7,548 bases of DNA from an uncultured Sphingomonas sp. (GTDB taxonomy: Bacteria; Pseudomonadota; Alphaproteobacteria; Sphingomonadales; Sphingomonadaceae), in the NCBI GenBank assembly GCA_934555855.1, contig CAKTFL010000095.1:1-7548 (forward strand), in the 5' to 3' direction. Shown piece after piece: positions 1-6,355 of this stretch. Positions within the stretch are counted from its first letter, which is position 1. Each line of letters starts with the position of its first letter. Under the pieces are notes generated by a model. The model saw nothing but the letters and a program-made list of their open reading frames with translations. It did not search any database and was not told where the DNA came from. Made by a program: the position numbers and the translations under genes.

Positions 1-697
1 CCGGTTCCTCATGATCGGGGCTGTAGACGTTGTCGCGGTACTTCTGCAGCTGGCCGCCCCAGATGCCGCCGAAATACATGTAGGTCCTGCCGTCTCCGTC
101 GGTAAATACGGCCGGATCCATGGAAAAGCTGCCGGGGATATAGTTCGGCTCTGCTTTGAACGGCCCAGTCGGGCTCTTAGACGTGGCGACGCCGATATGG
201 AACTGACCCAGGCCGTGCTTGTCCTTAGTCTTGTCGCGCGCGGGGAAGTAAAGGAAGTAGGTGCCGTCCTTATAGGCCGCGTCGGGCGCCCACATCTGCT
301 TGGATGCCCAGGGGACGTCCTTGACGTCCAGAGCCACCGGGCCGACCGTAACGGGGCCGTCGATCCGGTTCATGCTGAGCACGCGATAGTCGCGCATGGC
401 GTATTGGTTGCCGAGATCGTCGTCCGGGGTGCCCGCATCAACGTCGTGGCTGGGGTAAACGTAGATCTTGCCGTCGAAGACGTGCGCCGATGGGTCGGCA
501 GTGTAGATCGACGTGACCAGCGGCTGCGACAGATAATGCTTGCCGTCGGGCGAAGCAGGATTCGCCTCGGCGGCCTGCGCCGCCTGATTGTTGCCGGCAT
601 CCTGCCCGTTGCCGCTGCCGCTGTGCTCCGTCGAACATGCAGCAAGTGCCAGCGATGCCGTCGCCAGAGCCAGAGCCGACCTGTTAAACCCCTTCAT
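1..697 (-). CDS. Glycoside hydrolase family 43 lipoprotein, N-terminal part (cut by window edge)
   Basis: The minus frame is open from an ATG at 697 to the left edge, giving 232 residues with no stop, so the C-terminal part lies outside. The start has a purine-rich ribosome site (AGGAGAGGAAG, 702-712 on the complement). Residues 1-21 form a lipoprotein signal peptide: positively charged start, hydrophobic stretch, lipobox L-A-A-C with Cys21 as the lipidation site. A low-complexity Gln/Ala/Asn linker (about 22-48) follows. The catalytic blade then begins. TADPSAHVF carries the probable general base Asp68, WAPDA is at 136-140, and SMDPAVFTD carries the probable pKa-modulating Asp194. The general acid Glu should lie further on and cannot be seen. 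GH43 enzymes are beta-xylosidases, alpha-L-arabinofuranosidases or arabinanases; which one cannot be decided here. It sits 99 bp downstream of manD on the same strand, so an operon for hemicellulose use is likely. Family call is firm; substrate is inferred. Confidence 0.88.
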   Translation of the reverse strand, partial: MKGFNRSALALATASLALAACSTEHSGSGNGQDAGNNQAAQAAEANPASPDGKHYLSQPLVTSIYTADPSAHVFDGKIYVYPSHDVDAGTPDDDLGNQYAMRDYRVLSMNRIDGPVTVGPVALDVKDVPWASKQMWAPDAAYKDGTYFLYFPARDKTKDKHGLGQFHIGVATSKSPTGPFKAEPNYIPGSFSMDPAVFTDGDGRTYMYFGGIWGGQLQKYRDNVYSPDHEEP

Positions 698-700
698 GAT

Positions 701-713
701 CTTCCTCTCCTGA
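701..713 (-). promoter_or_regulatory. Ribosome binding site of the GH43 gene
   Basis: Read on the minus strand, the bases just before the ATG at 697 are CAGGAGAGGAAG followed by ATC. This strong Shine-Dalgarno-like purine tract supports 697 as the start, in agreement with the lipoprotein signal peptide that begins there. A short hairpin (CGGCC, loop AAG, GGCCG) lies just upstream, around 714-728; it is too weak to call a terminator. Confidence 0.7.
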
Positions 714-796
714 ACGGCCCTTGGCCGATTCCTATCTAGCGCTAACCGATGCACGGGCGGGGTGAAATGCCCTTGCGAACAGGATGAAACGCGCTG

Positions 797-2098
797 TCAC
801 CAGTTCCACAGGGTGCCGTCCTCCAGCCGGTTCACGGGGAGGTAGGCGCGCTTGTATTCGTACTTGCCCGCCAGCACCTCGTCGATGTCGACGCCCAGCC
901 CCGGCTTGTCGCCCGGATGCATGTAACCGTCCTCGAAACGATAGGCGTGCGGGAAGACGGCGTCCGTCTCCTCCGTATGCGGCATCAGCTCCTGGATGCC
1001 GAAGTTCGAGACCGACAGGCCGAAGTGCAGCGCCGCCGCCATGGTGACCGGCGACAGGTCGGTCGCGCCGTGGCAGCCGGTGCGGACCTGGTACAGGTCG
1101 GCAAGCGCGGCGATGCGGCGCAGATGCGTGATGCCGCCGGCATGGACGACAGTGGCGCGAATATAGTCGATCAGCTGTTCCTCGATCAGCTGCTTGGCAT
1201 CCCAGACCGAGTTGAAGATTTCGCCGACCGCAATCGGCGCCGTCGTGTGCTGGCGGATCAGGCGGAAGGCAGCCTGGTTTTCGGCCGGGGTCGGGTCCTC
1301 AAGCCAGAAGGGGCGATAGGGCTCCAGGTCCTTGCCCAGCCGGCCTGCCTCGATCGGGGTCAGCCGGTGGTGAATGTCGTGAAGCAGGTGCACGTCCCAG
1401 CCCAGCGCGTCCCGCCCTGCCTCGAACAGCGCCGGAACCGAGCGGAGGTATTTGGACGTCGACCACAGGCTTTCGGACGGCAGCGCCGCGTCGGCTGGCT
1501 CATAGCGCTGGCCATGCTTGGCGACACCGTAGGTCGAGGCAAGGCCGGGAACTCCCGATTGCAGCCGGATCGCCTTATAACCGGCTTCCGCATGGCGGCG
1601 TGCGTCGTCCAGCGTTTCCTCGATGTCGCGACCGTTGGCATGACCGTACACCATGCACCCGTCACGGGCAGCGCCGCCGAGCAGCTGATAGACAGGCAGG
1701 TTCGCGACCTTGCCCTTGATATCCCACAGCGCGGTATCGACCGCCGCGATCGCGCTCATCGTCACGGCGCCGCGCCGCCAGTACGCGCCCTTGTAGAGGT
1801 ATTGCCAGATATCCTCGATCCGGTGCGCGTCGCGCCCGATCAGGCAGGGGACGACATGATCCTGGAGGTAGCTCGCCACCGCGAGTTCGCGACCGTTGAG
1901 TGTCGCGTCGCCCAGCCCGTACACCCCCTCGTCCGTGTCGATCTTCAGCGTGACGAAGTTGCGTCCGGGGCAGGTGACGATGACGCGGGCGGCAGTGATC
2001 CTGGCGGACGCGCAATTGACCGAAAGCCGGCCCTGCTCACAGCCGCCAATGTCGCCCGCGCTCCGCTGCAACGCGCTCAATGGAAAGCACCTCTCCAT
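797..2098 (-). CDS. manD: D-mannonate dehydratase, ManD type (enolase superfamily)
   Basis: Mg-dependent dehydratase expected to convert D-mannonate to 2-keto-3-deoxy-D-gluconate in glucuronate catabolism, in the cytoplasm. From the ATG at 2098 it is 433 residues. The ManD signature runs from [15 protein letters not shown] to the end ELEDGT-like tail LEDGTLWNW. Metal ligands, by alignment from memory to the N. aromaticivorans enzyme, are Asp241 (LLHD), Glu267 (WLED) and Glu293 (GEIF). Catalytic residues Arg178, Tyr190 and His243 are present, as is His343 in CHGATD. The Ala in CHGATD is, as I recall, the residue of efficient mannonate dehydratases, with Pro in weaker or promiscuous ones. The start is uncertain. 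Family members begin about two residues before ITAARV, but no ATG, GTG or TTG is there. ATG 2098 (AGGA 9 bases upstream) is the best choice and adds about 31 residues; ATG 2107 and TTG 2167 are alternatives. Probable operon with the GH43 gene. Confidence 0.93.
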   Translation of the reverse strand: MERCFPLSALQRSAGDIGGCEQGRLSVNCASARITAARVIVTCPGRNFVTLKIDTDEGVYGLGDATLNGRELAVASYLQDHVVPCLIGRDAHRIEDIWQYLYKGAYWRRGAVTMSAIAAVDTALWDIKGKVANLPVYQLLGGAARDGCMVYGHANGRDIEETLDDARRHAEAGYKAIRLQSGVPGLASTYGVAKHGQRYEPADAALPSESLWSTSKYLRSVPALFEAGRDALGWDVHLLHDIHHRLTPIEAGRLGKDLEPYRPFWLEDPTPAENQAAFRLIRQHTTAPIAVGEIFNSVWDAKQLIEEQLIDYIRATVVHAGGITHLRRIAALADLYQVRTGCHGATDLSPVTMAAALHFGLSVSNFGIQELMPHTEETDAVFPHAYRFEDGYMHPGDKPGLGVDIDEVLAGKYEYKRAYLPVNRLEDGTLWNW

Positions 2099-2119
2099 GC
2101 CGAGCATTCCTGAGTCGGC

Positions 2120-2125
2120 TTTATA
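2120..2125 (-). promoter_or_regulatory. Possible -10 element for manD
   Basis: TATAAA on the minus strand, inside an AT-rich patch (GAATATAAAG) unusual for this GC-rich DNA. It would place a transcript start near 2113, just before the ATG at 2098. There is no good -35 hexamer at 16-18 bp; a TTGACA at 2158-2163 is 32 bp upstream, too far to pair with it. If real, it argues against translation from the TTG at 2167. Confidence 0.3.
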
Positions 2126-2128
2126 TTC

Positions 2129-2153
2129 GGTCGAGACTGTCAGGCTATCGACC
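2129..2153. promoter_or_regulatory. Inverted repeat, candidate operator of the divergent region
   Basis: GGTCGA (2129-2134) and TCGACC (2148-2153) are perfect inverted copies separated by 13 bases that contain a small CTG-T-CAG dyad. The repeat lies directly upstream of the candidate TATAAA for manD, a suitable place for a repressor or activator site. It could also be chance, since 6-bp arms are short. Confidence 0.35.
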
Positions 2154-2167
2154 TCCCTGTCAAGCAA

Positions 2168-2183
2168 CTCCGAAACCTCGGAG
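2168..2183. promoter_or_regulatory. Inverted repeat CTCCGA-AACC-TCGGAG
   Basis: Perfect 6-bp arms with a 4-base centre, 14 bp from the neighbouring inverted repeat at 2129-2153 and within the divergent manD/receptor region. It may be an operator half of a regulated promoter or an RNA hairpin. No known regulator motif is recognised. Confidence 0.3.
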
Positions 2184-2215
2184 ACCGTCCCTGCCAGGCA
2201 ATTCCGATGAACGGC

Positions 2216-2246
2216 TTTACACTATCAATTCTCAAGCTCATACAAA
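2216..2246 (+). promoter_or_regulatory. Weak candidate promoter for the TonB-dependent receptor
   Basis: TTTACA (2216-2221) and TACAAA (2241-2246) with a 19-bp spacer, in the most AT-rich stretch between the two divergent genes. The spacer is longer than ideal and both hexamers are imperfect, so this is a suggestion only. A transcript from here would carry a leader of about 65 bases, including a possible hairpin with TGCTGG (2275-2280) and CCAGCA (2298-2303) just before the ribosome site. Confidence 0.25.
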
Positions 2247-2317
2247 GTAAACCCTAGGCGTGCCGCAAGAGCAGTGCTGGGGTCAGGCCTTAATGGGCCA
2301 GCATTGGGAGAGGGTGC

Positions 2318-5293
2318 ATGACGGGAACACCTAAGGTTTCTGCGTTGGCTCTTTGCGTGGCGCTCGTCAGCGCCGGGCCAGCATCCGGGCAAGCGCAACC
2401 GCCACAAGAGTTACCCCCAGCTCCCGACAGGCTACCGCAACTGGAGGAGGGGCAGGGAACCACAGATACCGCAGCGAGCAATGCCGCGGCCCAAGACGCC
2501 ACTTCGGCGGAGGGCGGCGCGTCGGAGAACGAGATTGTCGTCACAGGTTTTCGGGGCAGCCTCAACAGTGCCTTGGCCCTGAAGAAGCGGGAAGTCGCAG
2601 TCGTCGACTCGATCCTGGCCGAGGATGTAGGCAAGTTTCCCGATGCTAACCTTGCGGAGTCGATGCAACGTATTCCCGGTGTCGCGCTGCAACGCGGCGA
2701 CGGCGGCGAGGGGCGGCGGATCACCGTACGCGGCCTTCCACCCCTGTTCACGCGCGTACTTGTGGGCGGAATGGAGGCGAACTCGCAGGTCGCTCAGAGC
2801 GACATCAACAATACCGGTGGCGGCAGCAGCCGGAGCCGCGCCTTCGACTTTAGTGCATACCCGTCCGAAATCTTCAGTGCCCTGACCGTCCGCAAGAGCG
2901 TGAGCCCGGAAACACAGGAAGGCTCATTGGGCGCGACGGTTGAATTGAGGGCTCCGCGTCCTTTCGACTATAATGACCATTTCGTCATGAGCGCCTCGGC
3001 AAAGGTGACGTACAGCGACCTGAGAGATCGAGCGGGGCCGCGTTTGGCGGGCCTTGTATCGAAAAAATTCGCCGACGACACGTTGGGTATCCTTGTCGGC
3101 GCGGCGTGGACGAAACGCCAGACCCGCGACGAGGGATATGCACCGTCCAACATCGTCGCAGCCAACGCGGATCAGGGTTTTTGCAGCCCGATCGGTGTCA
3201 CGCCCCAAAACCCGGCCGCCTCTGTCCGGAACGGCACGGACGCGCTGAATTGCAGCAACGGCGTGCCGCGCACCGCCAATCTGGGCGCTTATAATCTCAT
3301 CAACAGTCCCAACGTCTTTCATCCGCGCCTGCCGCGGTATGAGCGGAGCGACCAGGATTATACCCGGCTGGGCGTTACAGGATCCCTTCAATGGCATCCG
3401 AGCGATCGCACCGACATTGTCCTGGACGGCATTTACACGAAATTCAACGTGAAGCGTGAGGACTTCTATCTGATGAACCTTTCCTTCGGGCGAGGTGTCA
3501 CGGCCAGAGGGAAGCCTGACGTTTCGGTCGTGGATGCCGAGGTCGATCCGCTGGGATCACTGGTCTACGGCGTGTTCAACGGCGTCGATGTGGTCAGCCA
3601 GGCTTATCAGAACGATTATACGACGGACCTGAAGCAGGGCACGATCAACTTTAAACACGAGTATAGCGACACCTTCCAGCTTTATGGTCAGATTGGCCTG
3701 AACGAGTCACGTCTCCGTGAGCCGCTGCGCGTCAACGTCATCAGCTATGCCAACAACGTGAACGGCTTCACCTACGACATCCGGAACTCCGACTTCGCGT
3801 TGATCGACTTTGGCTTCGACATCGCCGACCCGAGCAACTTTGTCTATGCACCGAACACGGCGGCCGACGGTACGATTACCAGCCAGGCTACTGCCAATCG
3901 GGGTGGGGCGACCAGTAGAAGCAAGCTGGCCGAGGTGAATGCGCTTTGGTCACCCCTGAACTGGCTTAAACTTCGCGTGGGGGCTCAGGCGCGTCGCAAC
4001 AGTTTCACGGCCTACAACGAGCAGCGCAACGCCAACACCAACCCGGCGCTGCCTTCAGGTGTGACGCTTGCCTCAATCTCCCGCATCGTCGACGGCTTCG
4101 GCAAGGGCCTGCGGGACGGCTTGCCGACAGCCTGGGCCGCTATCGACTGGCAGAAGTTCGCGACCACCTTCGACTTCTTCAACAATCCGGCCTTTGCCTT
4201 TTTCGGCCCGAGTGCCGGCCAGGCGCTCGGCGACAATTATTCCGTGAGGGAGACCGTCAAGGCTGGTTACGCGCAACTCGAACTCGATCGCGATGTCGGA
4301 CCCGTTCGGCTCCGCGGCAACGCCGGCGTACGCTATGTCCGGACCGATCAGCGCTCGTTCGGCTATGTGTCGGGTGTCGGCGTCGTGCCGGTCACCATCA
4401 ACCGTCATTATGACGACTGGTTGCCGTCGATGAACCTGGCGGCAGACGTTACGGATAGGCTGACGCTTCGTCTCGCTGCCGCCAAGGTTCTGGCAAGGCC
4501 GGATCTGCCCGAACTGTCCCCCGGCACCAGCATCCAGCCGAACGTGCGGACGGCGTCCGTCGGCAATCCTTTCCTTGAGCCAACCCGGGCCAAGACGCTT
4601 GACCTTTCCGCCGAATGGTATTTCCAGCCCGGAAGCTTGCTGGCGGTGAGCTACTTCTACAAGGATATCGACAGCTACACCCAGGCAATCACACGCTCGA
4701 TACCCTTTTCCGAAACCGGCTTTCCGAGCAGTCTTCTGGCCGGCCAGCCCGTAGGCCCCCAAGACATCTTTGTCATCAGCAGCCGTCTCAATACACCGGG
4801 GGGGCCCCTTCGCGGCGTGGAGGTCAACTATCAGCAGCAGTTCAGCTTCCTGCCGGGCTTCCTCAGGAATGTTGGCCTGCTGGCCAACTACACCCGGGTC
4901 ACCTCGAATATCGACTACATTCTGAACCAGGCCACCGGAACGACCGCGCAATTCCCGCTCGTCGGATTGTCCAAGAACCAAGCCAACGCGACCCTCTACT
5001 ACGAGGATTCAAAGTTTAGTATCCGTTCGTCAATCAATTACCGCTCAAGCTCGCTCCGGCAGGTGCCTTCTGGAAGCAGCAGCCCCGGCAGCGATGTCGA
5101 CCTGATCGCCCCCACGACCTTTGTTGATGCGTCCGCCTCCTACTCGCTTTCCGACAGGATCAAGCTGACCCTTGAGGCGAGCAATCTGACCGACGAGCAC
5201 ACCATCTACTACGTCGACTCCCGCCGAAAGGACGTTCTCTACAACGTACATTCAGGCCGCATCTTTACGGCCGGCGTTTCTTTCAAGTTTTGA
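2318..5293 (+). CDS. TonB-dependent receptor, Caulobacter/Xanthomonas carbohydrate-uptake type
   Basis: Outer-membrane active transporter of 991 residues, the usual size for this family. Residues 1-24 are a signal peptide, probably cleaved after ALVSAGPASG. A Pro/Gln/Ala-rich linker follows, then the TonB-box-like NEIVVTGFRGSL (71-82). The plug spans about 85-210, with family motifs EDVGKFPDANLAESMQRIPG, ITVRGL and the SEIFSALTVRKS region. The 22-strand barrel fills the rest and ends in FTAGVSFKF, with the terminal Phe expected of barrel proteins. Cys289 and Cys312 are the only cysteines in the mature chain and sit in a predicted outer loop, so a disulfide is likely. The start has a good ribosome site (GGGAGAGGG, 2306-2314). 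Relatives import plant oligosaccharides; with manD and GH43 divergently placed, a xylan- or uronate-type oligosaccharide is a fair inference, but the ligand is not shown by the sequence. A terminator follows directly. Confidence 0.95.
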   Translation: MTGTPKVSALALCVALVSAGPASGQAQPPQELPPAPDRLPQLEEGQGTTDTAASNAAAQDATSAEGGASENEIVVTGFRGSLNSALALKKREVAVVDSILAEDVGKFPDANLAESMQRIPGVALQRGDGGEGRRITVRGLPPLFTRVLVGGMEANSQVAQSDINNTGGGSSRSRAFDFSAYPSEIFSALTVRKSVSPETQEGSLGATVELRAPRPFDYNDHFVMSASAKVTYSDLRDRAGPRLAGLVSKKFADDTLGILVGAAWTKRQTRDEGYAPSNIVAANADQGFCSPIGVTPQNPAASVRNGTDALNCSNGVPRTANLGAYNLINSPNVFHPRLPRYERSDQDYTRLGVTGSLQWHPSDRTDIVLDGIYTKFNVKREDFYLMNLSFGRGVTARGKPDVSVVDAEVDPLGSLVYGVFNGVDVVSQAYQNDYTTDLKQGTINFKHEYSDTFQLYGQIGLNESRLREPLRVNVISYANNVNGFTYDIRNSDFALIDFGFDIADPSNFVYAPNTAADGTITSQATANRGGATSRSKLAEVNALWSPLNWLKLRVGAQARRNSFTAYNEQRNANTNPALPSGVTLASISRIVDGFGKGLRDGLPTAWAAIDWQKFATTFDFFNNPAFAFFGPSAGQALGDNYSVRETVKAGYAQLELDRDVGPVRLRGNAGVRYVRTDQRSFGYVSGVGVVPVTINRHYDDWLPSMNLAADVTDRLTLRLAAAKVLARPDLPELSPGTSIQPNVRTASVGNPFLEPTRAKTLDLSAEWYFQPGSLLAVSYFYKDIDSYTQAITRSIPFSETGFPSSLLAGQPVGPQDIFVISSRLNTPGGPLRGVEVNYQQQFSFLPGFLRNVGLLANYTRVTSNIDYILNQATGTTAQFPLVGLSKNQANATLYYEDSKFSIRSSINYRSSSLRQVPSGSSSPGSDVDLIAPTTFVDASASYSLSDRIKLTLEASNLTDEHTIYYVDSRRKDVLYNVHSGRIFTAGVSFKF

Positions 5294-5309
5294 GTTCGAG
5301 CTTCCCCCT

Positions 5310-5345
5310 CGGCCGCCGTTGCCCTGCGCTCGGCGGCCGCTTTTC
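5310..5345 (+). terminator. Rho-independent terminator of the TonB-dependent receptor gene
   Basis: CGGCCGCCG (5310-5318) pairs perfectly with CGGCGGCCG (5331-5339), a 9-bp GC-only stem with a 12-base loop, followed by CTTTT at 5340-5344. It begins 17 bases after the receptor stop codon. On the other strand it lies just beyond the end of the FCD remnant, where it lacks a U tract. Confidence 0.85.
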
Positions 5346-5354
5346 TGCGCGCGA

Positions 5355-5764
5355 TCAGGAGGCCGGCTCGGCGACGCCAGCTCGCCGCGCGAAATCATGG
5401 CGCTGATCGTCCATCTTCAAGCGTGCTCGCTCACGTGCATCATACTCCGTCGCTCGATAGAGGCTCTCAGTCACTCGGATCAGGTGAGCGCGCATGGTCC
5501 GCATCCCCTGCCCGAAGCGGCCAGAATACGCCGGTGATCATCGACTGAGGGCTGGATGCCGATCTGCCTAGCAAGGGAGAGGAGGTAAACGCAAAAGGGT
5601 GAGATATATCGCTTGTCCCATAAGGACTGAACCACGCCGAACATTGCCTCGTTTCGCGTCAAGCGGGCAACTATCAGGTGAAAGTCTCAATCAGCTCTCT
5701 CGCGAACCTCTTGGTCCAGGCTTTCGTCCGCCATTCGAATGAGAAGACTGTCTAGTCTTTCGAA
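5355..5764 (-). pseudogene. GntR-family regulator remnant, FCD ligand-binding domain only
   Basis: Read on the minus strand, the frame starting near 5764 gives FERLDSLLIRMADES, then RERAD, a TGA stop at 5687-5689, then DFHLIVARLTRNEAMF, SLWDKRYISPF and SVDDHRRILAA. The stop falls inside the FCD consensus A-D-R-D-F-H, so a CGA-to-TGA change is the simplest reading. After LAA the frame breaks. RAGDAD appears in a third frame, then MRTMRAHLIRVTESLYRAT and the rest appear in another frame from 5504 to a stop at 5355-5357. The FCD metal-site pieces (D..FH, DDH, MRAH) are all still recognisable. There is no GntR winged-helix in front of it. FCD regulators of the UxuR/ExuR/KdgR kind respond to uronates, which suits the nearby manD gene, though this link is inference. 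Where the domain begins upstream of 5764 is unclear. Confidence 0.82.
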
Positions 5765-5814
5765 GCACGCGCACATGGCAACCAGCCGCCAATAGCTGAT
5801 CACCCAGCGCCCCT
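5765..5814 (-). other. Ambiguous junction between two regulator remnants
   Basis: Two minus-strand frames look protein-like here. One reads RLFLKGRWVISYWRLVAM and runs straight into FERLDSLL of the FCD remnant. The other reads SPVLEGALGDQLLAAG, which resembles the LLEG..A.LAA start of many FCD domains. The true parent sequence cannot be reconstructed by eye. The two remnants may be separate genes joined by deletion or parts of one decayed gene. Confidence 0.4.
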
Positions 5815-6148
5815 TCAAGAACAGGCGATGCTGGGCTGGACCGCGCTCCGGGGGGCCAATGTCTTTCCGTCCGGCGTGGCGCCTACAAGAAAACGCCGCG
5901 ACCCCGGCTCGGGATGCGCAACATCTTCCCAGCCAAGCTCAAGGGCATCGAGCAACGCATCGAGCGTCTCAGGGCCCGGCCACCCTGCACCTTGCTCAAT
6001 GTCTGAAGGTCTGACGCGTAACGCCGATGCGTGCAGCAACGGCATACTGGGTTCCGAAGCCATTGTCGCTGAATTCGCCTCGGCGACGTTTCTTCAGAAA
6101 TGCGCCCAAGTCGTCGCGGAGCCGCGCTGCGCCCCGCGGCATCAGCAT
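5815..6148 (-). pseudogene. XRE-type helix-turn-helix regulator, frameshifted
   Basis: From ATG 6148 (or ATG 6142) the minus strand reads RLRDDLGAFLKKRRR, then YAVAARIGVTRQTFR, then stops at TGA 5996-5998. The next frame, entered around 6003, continues as DIEQGAGWPGPETLDALLDALELGWEDV and runs to a stop at 5815-5817. Joined, TRQTFR-DIEQG restores the classic XRE layout in which the recognition helix is followed by I-E-x-G and a P-x-x-x-T-L-x-x-L-L segment. Restoring spacing needs two extra bases, so the likely lesion is loss of GA from an AGAGAC sequence. The first 75 or so residues would be a cytoplasmic DNA-binding domain; the rest (VAHPEPGSRRFLVGATPDGK) is unrecognised. No clear ribosome site precedes the start. 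A sequencing error is possible, but a second decayed regulator next door favours true decay. Confidence 0.75.
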
Positions 6149-6168
6149 ACGGTTCGGTTGCAGAGGAC

Positions 6169-6193
6169 TTGCACAACGACGATCGTTGCGCAG
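6169..6193. promoter_or_regulatory. Inverted repeat upstream of the XRE remnant, candidate operator
   Basis: TTGCACAACGA (6169-6179) and TCGTTGCGCAG (6183-6193) match as inverted copies at 9 of 11 positions around a 3-base centre, with a perfect CAACGA/TCGTTG core and an overlapping 8-bp palindrome ACGATCGT (6179-6186). It lies 20 bp upstream of the ATG at 6148. XRE regulators commonly bind dyads in their own promoter, so autoregulation is a reasonable but untested reading. Confidence 0.45.
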
Positions 6194-6215
6194 TCAGACG
6201 ATTCAACGCAATACA

Positions 6216-6283
6216 AATGTCGGCTTTTGTGAAGGAAATCAGACACCGGCTGGTGTATGATATCCTTCACAATGGCGGCCATT
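6216..6283. repeat. 68-bp imperfect inverted repeat
   Basis: Arms 6216-6247 and 6252-6283 around a 4-base centre GGCT. The inner 21 bases of each arm (TTGTGAAGGA.ATCA.ACACC) match at 19 of 21 positions, with a perfect 10-bp outer part TTGTGAAGGA/TCCTTCACAA. The next 11 bases outward match at 7 of 11. It has no U tract and is not next to a stop codon, so it is unlikely to be a terminator. It could be a large regulator site, a small palindromic mobile unit, or two insertion-element ends left head to head. Confidence 0.7.
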
Positions 6284-6319
6284 CGCAGCCGCTCGTCGCC
6301 CCTTCAACTGTTCATGTCG

Positions 6320-6354
6320 CGGCGGCTTATGGAGGCGGTGCCACCAAGCCGCCG
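6320..6354 (-). terminator. Stem-loop directly after the molybdoenzyme gene, possible terminator
   Basis: CGGCGGCTT (6320-6328) and AAGCCGCCG (6346-6354) form a perfect 9-bp stem with a 17-base loop. It starts one base after the stop codon at 6356-6358 of the minus-strand oxidoreductase gene. No run of U follows on the minus strand, so it may be a processing or protection hairpin, or a weak terminator. Confidence 0.5.
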
Positions 6355-6355
6355 G

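Noticed and set aside
11..739. Plus-strand open frame of 242 codons at the left edge
   Set aside because: It is antisense to the GH43 gene, whose signal peptide, lipobox and active-site motifs are clear; no recognisable protein in this frame.
917..2113. Long plus-strand open frame of 398 codons opposite manD
   Set aside because: It is antisense to a clearly recognised enzyme, its translation is Arg/Ala/Val-rich and resembles no family; a GC-rich codon-pattern shadow.
2158..2163. TTGACA on the minus strand as a -35 box for manD
   Set aside because: At 16-18 bp spacing there is no acceptable -10; the TATAAA downstream is 32 bp away.
4073..4981. Minus-strand open frame of 302 codons inside the receptor gene
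   Set aside because: Antisense to well-defined beta-barrel sequence; no recognisable domain.
5828..6232. Plus-strand open frame of 134 codons in the gap
   Set aside because: Opposite the recognisable XRE remnant; its translation shows no family features and no convincing ribosome site.
6216..6283. Palindrome as a rho-independent terminator
   Set aside because: No U tract on either strand and no gene ends next to it.
5346..6355. Mobile element or integration scar in the gene-poor gap
   Set aside because: No transposase or integrase similarity, no flanking direct repeats and no tRNA end found by eye; regulator decay explains most of the stretch.
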